The position numbers were made by a program, and so were the translations under genes. A model generated the notes under the pieces. It was not told the origin of the DNA and searched no databases. It saw only the letters and a list, made by a program, of their open reading frames with translations. This document shows, piece by piece, positions 53,969 to 63,308 of a stretch of 64,000 bases of DNA. Numbering within the stretch: the first letter of the stretch is position 1; the number at the start of each line of letters is the position of its first letter. Source of the stretch: Agarophyton chilense (taxonomy: Eukaryota; Rhodophyta; Florideophyceae; Gracilariales; Gracilariaceae); the NCBI GenBank assembly GCA_030374765.1, contig JARGXX010000121.1:186001-250000 (forward strand), given 5' to 3'.

Positions 53969-55386
53969 AAACAATCAATTACAACAACACTAGAGGCGAA
54001 AACGAAAACAATACCAACATAGTGGTCATGGGTCCAGCCATAGTAAGACATGTTTTAAAGGACATCATCGCCTGCCTGCTGTAACACTAGCTTCAAGCCG
54101 TCGGCTACTGCATATAAATCGGATAGAAGAGAGTACTTAGCTCCAAAAGAAGCTTGTAACATAGACATGTCTTCTTCTGTATGCATCTGTATAGCAGGGT
54201 TCGGCTCTTAAGAGAAAACTTTTAGTAGAATCCATCTCAAAAAGCGTAGAAATAGACTGGTAACAGACGCAATTGTCCAAATAATAATTCAGAAAACCAT
54301 CTCCAATCTCCTTGCCCGCTACCATGACAGCGTCAGAGCCAAGAACTGCAGACTTGTCATTGGTAAAGGTCTTACTCGCCCACTGCACGAGTTAAAAGCC
54401 TCTTAATTCTTCCGTGAGCACTGTATGGCGAGTAGCGGGAATGTATTTCTTCGAACGGAAGCAAAAAAGTCTAAAATCTTCTTTTATTCAGCCTGAGAAG
54501 CGTGTAAAGAGCGTTATCTTGCTCAAAGCCCAATATAAGGTGATAAACACTGATTGAAATGGGTCTTGAAGAGCGACTCGTGTGATGCGCCGGTCGTAGG
54601 GGTGGCGGGCTGCATCAGAGATTTTACTCCTGAAAAGAAGTCTTGTGGGAATGACTCTCGTGGGATGTTGGAGATTGATGAGAAGTTGATGGTAAATAGA
54701 GGCCATGTTTGTAGGGGTCAGTTGAGAGTTGTTACGCGTAGAACTTTTTTCAAAGTTGGCAAGTGTTTGAAACAGTTACTCGTAGAAAGCTACATATCGT
54801 TTCCGTGTTCTTTTTGCGTACTCAAGTAAAATGTGCATACTGTTTCGCGTGGACTAATTTATGTTTTCAGGAATCTTTTATTAAGAGATATAACAACGTA
54901 CCACACATATCACGAAAATTAGTGATTTTAATTTTTGTCCTCAAAAAGTTAATGTTGCAACTGAAGTTCAATGGAGATTGAGCTTCGGCTTTGGTCTTCA
55001 CTCCCAGAACGGTTTTCTGGAACCAAAATGGTTCTCTCTTTATTCGCCAAAAAAAATTGCGAATACTTGAATCGGTTTGTTACATGATGCTTGAGCCATG
55101 TGATATCATTGGGTGAATCTTTGAAACGAATGTATATGATTGGTAGAGAGAAGATCTTTCTGAACAAGGCTGATTTGATAGGTACGGCGGTGCAAGCCGA
55201 CTCTCTGATTGGTTTCCGCCGTAATGTCGGAGACGCCGTGAGACTCTGTTATTACGGCGCGAGCCCAGCAAAGTAATATATACCTAGCCGATCCGACTAC
55301 ATAGTTGAGACATGAAACGGAGCCCGACCCGCCAGTTTCGAAACAAGCTGTTAGTTCCGTGGAACTTTTCGACTTTTTAAACATCC
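53969..55386. other. no supported gene; upstream region of OLA1
   Basis: Minus 54137-54388 reads protein-like (SDAVMVAGKEIGDGFLNYYL) and plus 54554-54829 is open for 91 codons, but neither has a motif. No retroelement sequence resumes after the 3' LTR. Confidence 0.35.
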
Positions 55387-56580
55387 ATGGCTCCAAAGAG
55401 AAAGGAATCGGAAGCCGCGTCAGAATGGAAGTTAATCTTAGGGCGGTTTTCGAACAACCTGAAGATGGGCATCGTGGGCCTTCCAAACGTCGGAAAGAGT
55501 ACCTTCTTCAACACTCTAACAAAGAAGAGTGTTCCAGCTGAAAACTTTCCTTTTTGCACGATTGAACCGAACGAGGCTCGCGTTTTTGTACCTGACGATC
55601 GATACAAATGGCTTTGTGAACATTGGAAGCCCCTTTCGGAAGTACCAGCATATCTCGATGTGTGGGATATCGCGGGGTTGGTGAAGAACGCCAATCAAGG
55701 TGAAGGTCTTGGTAATGCATTTCTTTCAAACATACAGGCCGTGGATGGAATTTTCTACATGTGCCGTGCTTTTTCTGATCCCGGTGTCATTCACGTGGAG
55801 GGCGATGTAGATCCCTTGAGGGATCTTGAAATAATTTTTGATGAACTGAGACTGAAGGACTTGGGACGTCTCCAGAAGCTGCTACAGGACGCTGAGGAAC
55901 GGGTTACTCGCGCTGGGAATAAGTGCCCGAAGGATATTAAGGAGGCTCGTGATACCCTTGCAAAAGCAACAGCATGTTTGTTGGAGGATCGACGCCCCCT
56001 GAGGGTCATGGAATGGAGCAATGCCGAAGTCGAAGTCCTGAATCAACACTTATTCCTCACAGCAAAACCCGCCATTTTTTTGGTGAATATGAGTGAAAAG
56101 GATTACCTCAGGAGAAAGAACAAATGGCTTGGAAAGATAAAGGATTGGGTCGACACACATTCCGGAGAGCTGGTAATTCCTTTCTCAGCTGCTTTTGAAG
56201 AGAAACTGATGGATATAGAAGCGAATGAAGGAAAGGATGCCTCGAATGCCCATTTGAAAGCATGCGGAGTCAACAGCGCTCTGGACAAAATAGTAAAAAT
56301 TGGATATAAGGCTCTACAACTCATTCATTTCTTCACCGCTGGAAAGGATGAAGTAAAATGCTGGACGATTCGTGAAGGTATTTTGGCACCACAGGCTGCT
56401 GGTACGATTCATACAGATTTCGAGAAAGGCTTCGTTTGTGCTGAAGTAATGAAATTTGAACATTTCAAAGCGATGGGGTCAGAATCGGCCGTCAAAGCCA
56501 GGGGAAAGTACAAACAACAAGGCAAGTTGTACAAGGTCGAAGATGGGGATATCATCTTCTTCAAGTTTGGACGGACGTAA
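55387..56580 (+). CDS. OLA1: Obg-like ATPase 1, complete
   Basis: 397 codons, uninterrupted, from ATG 55387 to TAA 56578-56580; the length and both ends agree with the family (about 395 residues). P-loop GLPNVGKST at residues 31-39, switch motif DIAG at 94-97 with the usual [19 protein letters not shown], and the altered G4 motif NMSEKDY near 235, which makes the family prefer ATP over GTP. The C-terminal TGS domain holds [35 protein letters not shown] and the ending [11 protein letters not shown]. It is a cytosolic translation- and stress-related ATPase in other eukaryotes. Convergent with the secreted-protein gene 794 bp downstream. The firmest host gene in the window. Confidence 0.97.
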   Translation: MAPKRKESEAASEWKLILGRFSNNLKMGIVGLPNVGKSTFFNTLTKKSVPAENFPFCTIEPNEARVFVPDDRYKWLCEHWKPLSEVPAYLDVWDIAGLVKNANQGEGLGNAFLSNIQAVDGIFYMCRAFSDPGVIHVEGDVDPLRDLEIIFDELRLKDLGRLQKLLQDAEERVTRAGNKCPKDIKEARDTLAKATACLLEDRRPLRVMEWSNAEVEVLNQHLFLTAKPAIFLVNMSEKDYLRRKNKWLGKIKDWVDTHSGELVIPFSAAFEEKLMDIEANEGKDASNAHLKACGVNSALDKIVKIGYKALQLIHFFTAGKDEVKCWTIREGILAPQAAGTIHTDFEKGFVCAEVMKFEHFKAMGSESAVKARGKYKQQGKLYKVEDGDIIFFKFGRT

Positions 56581-57373
56581 CGATCCGAAACAATACTCAT
56601 TTGATTTATTGCGATGTGATCTTCCTATAGTTCGGGGCACATGTTTGTTAGGTGAAATTCCATTGATCGCTCAGTATTCAAATGTTCCGCTGCGTCTTAT
56701 ATGCCCTGGGAAGATGTCCTCCTATGCGCCCGAGAGGTTTCTTTGGAAATGCATGCTATAAGAAAGCCTATAGTTCCTACGAGAACGACACTACCTGTTT
56801 GCCCACGAGAGATTTATACAGAGCAGACAGACACGCGGATAAAGTTGAACCAAACACTCCAAGTTCGTTTCGACGTATTCTTTGCTGTGCTCCGCTGCTG
56901 TAAGACAGGAGATCCTGCAACAGTCCAGGCAATGCTATCCAGTATTTTTCAAGTGGGTAAAACACTTTCCCGCTTGGTTAGTCTTCCGTGGCCCCCAGGC
57001 GAGAGATTATATACACCTGCGCTCAACAATGGGTGAGAACCACCAAAACTATGTGGGGAATACGGATCGGGGTCCATACAGGTCTTTTGGTCACAAGAAA
57101 CTTTGTCGAACAACATCTCTGCCACACACAAATTGAGCCCAGTGTTTTTGCACCAAAAATCACCGGATCTGTCCTTAAGCATCTGAGCTTTTCTGACTGA
57201 CGTGAGCAATGTGGTGGAGGGATTGAAGATTCCACTCCGTTGCGTCTAACTATGAACAGAGCCCATATGAAGGCGATTACGTTGAGGTTTTAATTTAATT
57301 ATTACGACGACAAGAGAAACAGCGCGCGATGCATGTAAGCTTTCAGCAGCAAAACCCAGGCAAACGAGGTTAC
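56581..57373. other. intergenic, between convergent genes
   Basis: Holds the 3' ends of OLA1 and of the secreted-protein gene. A 111-codon plus frame (56701-57036) is open but unrecognised. Confidence 0.4.
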
Positions 57374-60004
57374 TCATGGACTCACGTCAATGTAGAAGAA
57401 ATCCTTATGAATTGATTGAGTTGTGCCGTGTTCTGTTACAGCTATGACATTAACAGATCCCTCCCCGGGAGGCGCAATACACAAAAGCCAATCACCTGTC
57501 GCACTTCGACGCACGATCCTACACGGCCTCTCCCCGAAGTATACCTCGACTTGCTTTGCAAGATTTTTCCCGGTGATTGCAACCTGATTCCCTCCCGACT
57601 TCAAGCCGCGGTTCGGCATCACCGCAGTGATAAGCGGGTCGTTAAAATATATTCTCTCTTCATCTGGACTCAAGACCGCAATGTTCGGTTGCTGTACTCT
57701 TGGCATTATAAGGGAGCCAAATGGATTCATAGCGATACTGAGTCCTGAAAACTGCGCCAGTTCCTCGACATCACCAACTCGTTTCGTGCCAGTTGCGTCT
57801 AATGACACCCTGTATACTTTCCCAGAGCCGGCCACGGCATATTTGGAGGCGAGAAGATCCCCACGAAGCTGGCCCTGAAAACAGTTGGCGGTGTATTCAA
57901 TAAGCCCGTTTGTAGAAGCTTCAAATGTAGCCAAGGCAGAGGTGAAACCGTTTTTGCTAGTTTCAGTGGGCGCATGATACAAGCATTGCCTAACGTCACC
58001 ATATGCACCTCTGGCCCTATTCGGGAATCCATAATATCCGTCTTTGTGTACCAAAACCAATGAATCTGGGTGCCACGGATCTTCTGCTTCAGCGTTGCAT
58101 GTTACAGACCGTTTTCCATACCCCTTGTTAGGACCATTGTCCGTTGCATATATAAACCCGTTGCTGTGGTACACGGACCCGTACGAATTTCGAAAACCAT
58201 AGGCAAATCCTTCTACAAACTTATTTGGGGTTGTCTTTTTCGCGGTGCCGGGATCAGTGTATTGGTCGTATTTTATGTTTCCATCAAATCCTGGTGCTTG
58301 GATATGAATAATTACAGTGGCAGCGCTCAGAACTGATTCCGGTACGCCCCCGACGAGATCTCCAGGAACAGAATAACCTGCATTTGTAAAACCACCCACT
58401 TGAGCGTACAGGTTGCCATCGTTGTCCCAAATCAGGCTATTGACCCCGTGATCGTGATTGGAAACCGGTAGTCCAGTGACTAAATCCTTTTCGTGAATCA
58501 GACATGTCTCCGGCTCCTCTGTCTTCCGTCCCGGTACGAATGTTTCGACCTTTCCGTTGTGCCAGCCGTCCTCGTTGGACATAAGCCCCCAGTTCTTCCA
58601 ATAAAATGTGTTCGTCGCTACATAAACTCGTACAGTTCGATCGGCTGGATTGAATGAAACACCCGTAATAGATCTTGATGGTCCAGCGCTTTCTGATTTG
58701 CAAGCATGTTTCACCACCATTCTTTTGTGATCAATTGTAAGAACATGAACACGAGTATCAAGCGAGCCGAAATAGTATCTTAAGTCTGGGCCCAAAGAAA
58801 TCGCTGCGAACTGTTCAGATGGGTACAACGTGCCGTTTTCATACCTCACATAATTCTCTTTGAATTTGATAGGCATCAGCGCTTCTTCCGTATACGAAAA
58901 ATGAATCTGATTGCTCTGCCCGCGACTGGTGCCAACACTCAGAAGTACATCAGCGGGACCTGAAGCCTGAGGTATCTTAATGTGGATCTGTGTGTCGCTT
59001 TTAACGTAAACCTCTTCGACCTTATAGGGACCTATGGTTACGTTGGAGTTCAACGTGAATCCAGCTCCAAAGATCTTCAGAGAGCCGCCACCGCCAATCG
59101 TTGACTCCGATGGCGTGATTCTGTGTACCGTTGGAAGAACGACTTTTGATTCGTAACTCAGAAATTCCGATGGCACAGGTTGGTCAACACCACCTAGTTT
59201 GACTCCAAGAGTCAACTGAGCTTGCTCAGGATCAGAGGCGTAATAGACGAGATCCAATTTATGTTTTCCTTTGGTCAATTCCACGGAGCCACCTATCGTC
59301 AAGGTCGAGTTCATGTTCGTTTTCATTTCACGGATGACTTGAGTCCCGTCAACCAGTAGAATGGCAATCCCATCTCCATGTTGTAGGTAAAACACGTACT
59401 CACCCGCAACGACAGCAAGGTATTCTGTCAGCGCTCTGACTGCAAACGGACCATTTGAAAGGAACGGGACGTCCGGGAACGAATGTCTCGTCTTGAAATC
59501 CACGTTGCCAACAGGAAGGCCATACTGCGGTGCCGGGATGGCTGGAAGAGCTCCCTCACCGATAGAAGTTCGAGACAAGTCATAAAAGTACAAATAGACG
59601 CCTTGATCAGCGGAAGGAAGCACTGTAACGGTGAGATTGTCAGAAGATGTATCGCCACTGTTATCAACAACGGTTAGCGTAACAGTAGTGGATCCGACAG
59701 GAAAGTTGTGCGTCACGGATAGTGAGATGCCAATAACCGTCCCTAGATTTGTATCGATCCATTCAAAAGAGATTAGCTTGCCGACAATTGCTGGTGGTCC
59801 AGGAACAAAATAATGAGTGTGAGACAGTTCTCCATTCAACGAAACCTCTGCAAAGCCATCACCATTTTCATCTCTCACAGTGATATCCTTACCGGGTACC
59901 GAATGCGCCAAATGATCGAACGGAAGCACCTTACCCTTCTCCGCGCCCACCGAGCCTACGAACAGCAGAAGTATGCATCCAATGATTGAGATTGCTTCAC
60001 GCAT
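57374..60004 (-). CDS. secreted multidomain protein: PKD-like, PA14, IPT/TIG, sugar-dehydrogenase-like propeller, IPT/TIG
   Basis: 876 codons without interruption, ATG at 60002-60004. Residues 1-21 are a signal peptide (EAISIIGCILLLFVGSVGA). A beta-sandwich like PKD/cadherin follows at about 37-130 (GSTTVTLTVVDNSGDTSSDN), then PA14 at about 134-272 (GEYVFYLQHGDGIAILLVDG, KGKHKLDLVYYASDPEQAQL), IPT/TIG at about 295-370 (PSESTIGGGGSLKIFGAGF), a glucose/sorbosone-dehydrogenase-like beta-propeller at about 380-785 (ITGVSFNPADRTVRVYVATN, HDHGVNSLIWDNDGNLYAQV, DPWHPDSLVLVHKDGYYGFP) and a last IPT/TIG at about 790-872 (AVMPNRGLKSGGNQVAITGK). PA14 is often carbohydrate-binding, so an extracellular, cell-wall or matrix role is likely; catalytic activity cannot be judged. 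No membrane anchor. A fragment of a related copy is at 60981-61136. Confidence 0.85.
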   Translation of the reverse strand: MREAISIIGCILLLFVGSVGAEKGKVLPFDHLAHSVPGKDITVRDENGDGFAEVSLNGELSHTHYFVPGPPAIVGKLISFEWIDTNLGTVIGISLSVTHNFPVGSTTVTLTVVDNSGDTSSDNLTVTVLPSADQGVYLYFYDLSRTSIGEGALPAIPAPQYGLPVGNVDFKTRHSFPDVPFLSNGPFAVRALTEYLAVVAGEYVFYLQHGDGIAILLVDGTQVIREMKTNMNSTLTIGGSVELTKGKHKLDLVYYASDPEQAQLTLGVKLGGVDQPVPSEFLSYESKVVLPTVHRITPSESTIGGGGSLKIFGAGFTLNSNVTIGPYKVEEVYVKSDTQIHIKIPQASGPADVLLSVGTSRGQSNQIHFSYTEEALMPIKFKENYVRYENGTLYPSEQFAAISLGPDLRYYFGSLDTRVHVLTIDHKRMVVKHACKSESAGPSRSITGVSFNPADRTVRVYVATNTFYWKNWGLMSNEDGWHNGKVETFVPGRKTEEPETCLIHEKDLVTGLPVSNHDHGVNSLIWDNDGNLYAQVGGFTNAGYSVPGDLVGGVPESVLSAATVIIHIQAPGFDGNIKYDQYTDPGTAKKTTPNKFVEGFAYGFRNSYGSVYHSNGFIYATDNGPNKGYGKRSVTCNAEAEDPWHPDSLVLVHKDGYYGFPNRARGAYGDVRQCLYHAPTETSKNGFTSALATFEASTNGLIEYTANCFQGQLRGDLLASKYAVAGSGKVYRVSLDATGTKRVGDVEELAQFSGLSIAMNPFGSLIMPRVQQPNIAVLSPDEERIYFNDPLITAVMPNRGLKSGGNQVAITGKNLAKQVEVYFGERPCRIVRRSATGDWLLCIAPPGEGSVNVIAVTEHGTTQSIHKDFFYIDVSP

Positions 60005-60481
60005 TGGAATGCGGCGATGTGCACGCAGGAAAATGTCAAGCGTCGTCTTGTTATTTAAGAAAAACGCAGTACACGGAAGAACATATACGCTTTCGTTGCT
60101 TCAAGTGGAACAAAAAACACACTTGTAGATTAAGAATGTGTTTTGTTACAGAGATGTGCAGACTGTTTTTGTCGTGCACCAAGAAGCATAATGTTGGGCT
60201 GCTATCAGACGGTAGGCGTGGTGATATCCGATTCCGTTGCATCCGAAAGTATGCGTTTAGTCACGGCAAAAATGCTTCTGGGCTCGGCCTCGGGGAGTCC
60301 TGACAGTGTTGGTCCAGGTAAAGACAAGGCAGCAGCAATAAGGGGCCCACGAAAATCTAAACCAGGACTGGGGGGAGCCTTTAAAGGCGCGAAATATAGT
60401 ATCCCAACTAACTTGAGTAAACTCGGGCCAGTGATGCAGTGTTCTGTGCCATTCATAGCTTTACGATACCGCCCAGAGCTA
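60005..60481. other. upstream region of the secreted-protein gene
   Basis: On the minus strand TTAAATAA lies near 60050, about 45 bp upstream of the ATG, and could serve as a TATA element. A 139-codon plus frame here continues into the MITE and is not supported. Confidence 0.35.
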
Positions 60482-60974
60482 GCTTCACGCCCGGAGGATT
60501 GGCCTCACCTGAGGCCAGCTTGGCCTCATAAGAGCCCAAAATTCCTCTTAAAAAGTAACTGAAATTCATTCAAGATATGAATTTTCAAATGTGGAGCAGA
60601 AAGGAAGAAAACAAAAATAAAAACGATACATCTTTATCGTTGAGGAAAAGCCTCGAGAATCTAGTCAAACAGAGCTTTAATACTCTTCTTTAAAACGATA
60701 TACTTTTGGTGTAGCAAACTTCAGTAGTCGCAAAAAAACCAAATATTTTTGGCCTCAAACGATCCAAAAGGAGCATATCGAATGGAAAGATCTCTTTCAA
60801 TCATCTAGTAATACATACCTCAAATATTGATGCCATCAAACGAAGAATGTTTGAAAGTATGTTCCAGTTATGCAGAGCTTGCAGATAGCATTTATTGCTT
60901 AATTACAAGGAAATAAAAAATGGTCTCATATAAATCCATTTGACCTCACAAAAGGCCATCACTGGTATAGAAAC
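60482..60974. mobile_element. MITE, copy B (493 bp, TA-flanked)
   Basis: Full-length relative of 37614-38116 in the same orientation, sharing for example ACATCTTTATCGTTGAGGAA and TCTTTCAATCATCTAGTAAT. Flanked by TA (60480-60481, 60975-60976). The outermost bases are more worn than in copy A (GCTTCACGCCCGG; CTGGTATAGAAAC). The right end abuts a fragment copied from the secreted-protein gene. Confidence 0.8.
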
Positions 60975-60980
60975 TAGATT

Positions 60981-61136
60981 ATATCCGTATTTGTGCACCA
61001 AAACCAATGAATCTGAGTGCCACGAATCTTCTGCTTTAGCGTTGCAAGTTACAAAATGTTCATACCCGTTGTTACGTCCGCATTCCGTTTCAGATGTGTT
61101 CTCAAAACATATCACCCTACACAGTCCGTCAAACAA
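60981..61136 (-). pseudogene. fragment of a second copy of the secreted-protein gene
   Basis: About 105 bp (60981-61085) match 58034-58135 of the 876-codon gene. The encoded text is VTCNAKAEDSWHSDSLVLVH followed by KYGY, against VTCNAEAEDPWHPDSLVLVH and KDGY. The frame stays open a little upstream (ICFENTSETECGRNNGYEHF) but diverges. To the left, homology stops at the MITE and does not resume beyond it. Confidence 0.75.
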
Positions 61137-61534
61137 AAACCCAGAACTGTGACCAAAAAGAAAGTTGGTTCGGAATCCCGGCGCCTATCGGCGGGTGTCG
61201 GTCTCTTTATTGGTGTACGAAGGCCTTTTTTTACAGCTGTCTTCTGCATGGTGGCAGATAAAGGGCTAGTACTTGCTCGGCGGTGCTGGTAGGCGAGAGG
61301 TCTTGATTAACACGCTTCTGCAAGGTGAAACACCTGCCGACCTTCGAGTCTGCCCAGTGCCACCAGGTGGTCGCTTGGTGTCTTATCGTTCGTATGGCTG
61401 TGGAGCTGCTGTCCCTGTTGCGACTGCTGTTGAGAAATGAAAAGCCTGTGGTATCTGGGCTTCGTTGAGGCACATTTTTGTATTAATCAAGGGATGATTA
61501 GTTTTGAACTGTCATAGAATGAGAATGGCGGAAG
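61137..61534. other. unassigned; possible old LTR fragment
   Basis: On the minus strand an AATAAAG near 61207 and the general look (ACACCAAGCGACCACC, CCACCATGCAGAAG) remind of the R/U5 part of an LTR, but no partner copy is in the window. Minus 61231-61473 is open for 80 codons without a motif. Confidence 0.25.
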
Positions 61535-62193
61535 TTTCGTACAATCACCTCTGGGGTATGCTACTGTCTTGTCTCGAGAGCGTAGTGACGCTCAACGATA
61601 GGGAGCGTGTTGACGCTCAACCATAGGGAGCGTGTTGACGCTCAACATTAGAAGGTAAACGTAGTAAACCTCGATGGTAACAGGGCATCGTGAAAACCCG
61701 CAGGGACAAACAGCGAGGCAACTAGCCTTTACCGTGTAGGTGAAAGATTGTAGGCTTCGACGCGCAGGAAAGCCTGTGTGGTAGTGGACAAACGATGAAC
61801 CAAAAGGTATAGTCGTGACCCAAGTGGTGCCTGTCTTTCTCAGATAAGGATGGGGGAGGTGCAGTTCCCTATATGCAGTGGACTGCACTCTCCAGATCAG
61901 CCTAGAGGTGCCAGCAAGGCACGGTCTCTGACCTAGTGTCAGAGACCTGGCCAGCACTGGCTACAGTGCCAGGTGGCCACTCCGCTACTGTACTAAAATA
62001 GATATAATTACAATTACAAGTACTAATAATTACTCAACCAGAAGGTACATTTCAACACTACACGTGGCTGACAACACCTAGATGGTAGCTCGCCCGGAGC
62101 TGCATGGCCGATGATCCCTCGCATCCATCCCCTACAGGGTCAGTGTAGTATATTGACAACCACAAAGGTCAGACCTTCTGCCACTATTCGACA
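61535..62193 (-). repeat. 3' LTR of element 3 (same family as the element 1 LTR)
   Basis: Minus-strand LTR from TGTCG at 62193 to CGAAA at 61535, 659 bp, closely similar to 38541-39894 without the 716-bp insert. It has three GAGCGT..ACGCTC hairpin units. It is the 3' LTR because a polypurine tract and the end of pol lie on its upstream side. Confidence 0.8.
61578..61643. repeat. three 25-bp hairpin units in the element 3 LTR
   Basis: GAGCGTAGTGACGCTC at 61578-61593 and GAGCGTGTTGACGCTC at 61603-61618 and 61628-61643. The other LTR of the family has two. Confidence 0.75.
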
Positions 62194-62209
62194 GACCCCC
62201 TTCCTACCC
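62194..62209 (-). other. polypurine tract, element 3
   Basis: On the minus strand GGGTAGGAAGGGGGTC directly before the TGTCG start of the LTR; the usual primer site for plus-strand DNA. Confidence 0.7.
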
Positions 62210-62650
62210 GTGAGGCACGCCCCGTGTCTCCTTCCATCAAACCATAGAGTTGTAGCGAGCGACAGCGGCGCGGGCATCGGAGTGGTGTCTGTCGGCGGTT
62301 GCTCACAGTGCGCGACGGGCGATCCCTTGAGGTTCAGAACTCGGAGCCCGTGTCGGTGGGGGAGGGTGCGCGACGACGGCGGCGCACGACTTGAGCGACA
62401 ACCATTCAGGTAGGGACTGCCATGAGGGCGATGCAGTGTAAATAGCACGCTCGCGGACACCTTTTCGGTAGTGGCCCTGCTTGTTTGCGATTCTGCTTCT
62501 GCATAGCCCACTTTTTAACCAAGTTGGTATCGCACCTTTCCCGGTTGCTCAAACTTCATTTCCCTCCTAGTTTCCTGCGCGCGCCGTCCTGCCTGGTCGT
62601 TCCCACGGCTCGACAACCCTTCAGGTATTGCTCGTCCTCTGCCTCAACCT
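62210..62650. other. noncoding stretch between the 3' LTR and the antisense frame of element 3
   Basis: G+C-rich 62250-62410 without a supported frame. It would hold the promoter and leader of the plus-strand antisense gene; no clear TATA element was seen. Confidence 0.35.
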
Positions 62651-63148
62651 ATGATGGATTCTTCGGCCGTGGTCGGTTCGCTGGCTGGAATTCGCCAGGC
62701 TTGCGTCACCAACTTTCAGAGTGCTGGGCCTCTCTCCGTGGTTTCTGCATTACCGCTCCTTGAAGGTTTGCTGCCGCGCCATGCGCAATACATGAAGGCG
62801 CTGAACCAACTTGGTGAGTTCCGGAATCAGTTCCGGTTGGACATGTACCAACTGGACACCCGTCATGTTGCTAATCTGGCAAGTGGCTCTGCTGCTGCGC
62901 CATCTGATCCTTTGACGGATCCCCTTCTAGATGCTAACTTGAACCCTGCGGTTTTGCAACCTGCTCCGGCGGTTCCTTTCGTTCATCCTCTTTTGGTTTC
63001 GACTCCTCTCCCCACTAGCGGGGCTACCGCTCCTTTGCTACATCCTAGGTCGATGGATCCTAGCATTTCTGCAAGTTTTCCTCCGTGGGTAGTCAATAAC
63101 ACGGGTCCTCCTGATTCCACTGCTCCTAAACCGACAGGTCCTTCTTAA
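62651..63148 (+). CDS. antisense gene of element 3, 165 codons, intact
   Basis: Open frame from ATG 62651 (MMDSSAVVGSLAGIRQACV) to TAA 63146-63148, opposite in direction to the pol of the element and ending 160 bp from its end, tail to tail. Residues 1-85 look helical (LPLLEGLLPRHAQYMKALNQ, LGEFRNQFRLDMYQLDTRHV); residues 86-165 are rich in Pro, Ala, Ser (ASGSAAAPSDPLTDPLLDAN). No known domain, signal peptide or membrane segment. Not visibly homologous to the antisense gene of element 2, but in the same place. Function unknown. Confidence 0.55.
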   Translation: MMDSSAVVGSLAGIRQACVTNFQSAGPLSVVSALPLLEGLLPRHAQYMKALNQLGEFRNQFRLDMYQLDTRHVANLASGSAAAPSDPLTDPLLDANLNPAVLQPAPAVPFVHPLLVSTPLPTSGATAPLLHPRSMDPSISASFPPWVVNNTGPPDSTAPKPTGPS

Positions 63149-63308
63149 AGTGAAATGTTGTCTCTTCTTGTCTCCTCTACTGTTACATTTGGTTGTTCTT
63201 TGGTGTCCTCCCTTGTAGGTAATCTGACACGCATATGCGTCCACCTTCAGCGGAAAACGACGTCTTTCCTCCCCCTTCCTTAGGCCTGAGTACCACGAAG
63301 GTCTAAGG

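Noticed and set aside
54137..54388. Continuation of element 1 pol after element 2
   Set aside because: No RT, RNase H or integrase line can be read in any frame between 53969 and 55386.
60143..60562. 139-codon frame upstream of the secreted-protein gene
   Set aside because: It runs from a promoter region into the MITE; chance opening.
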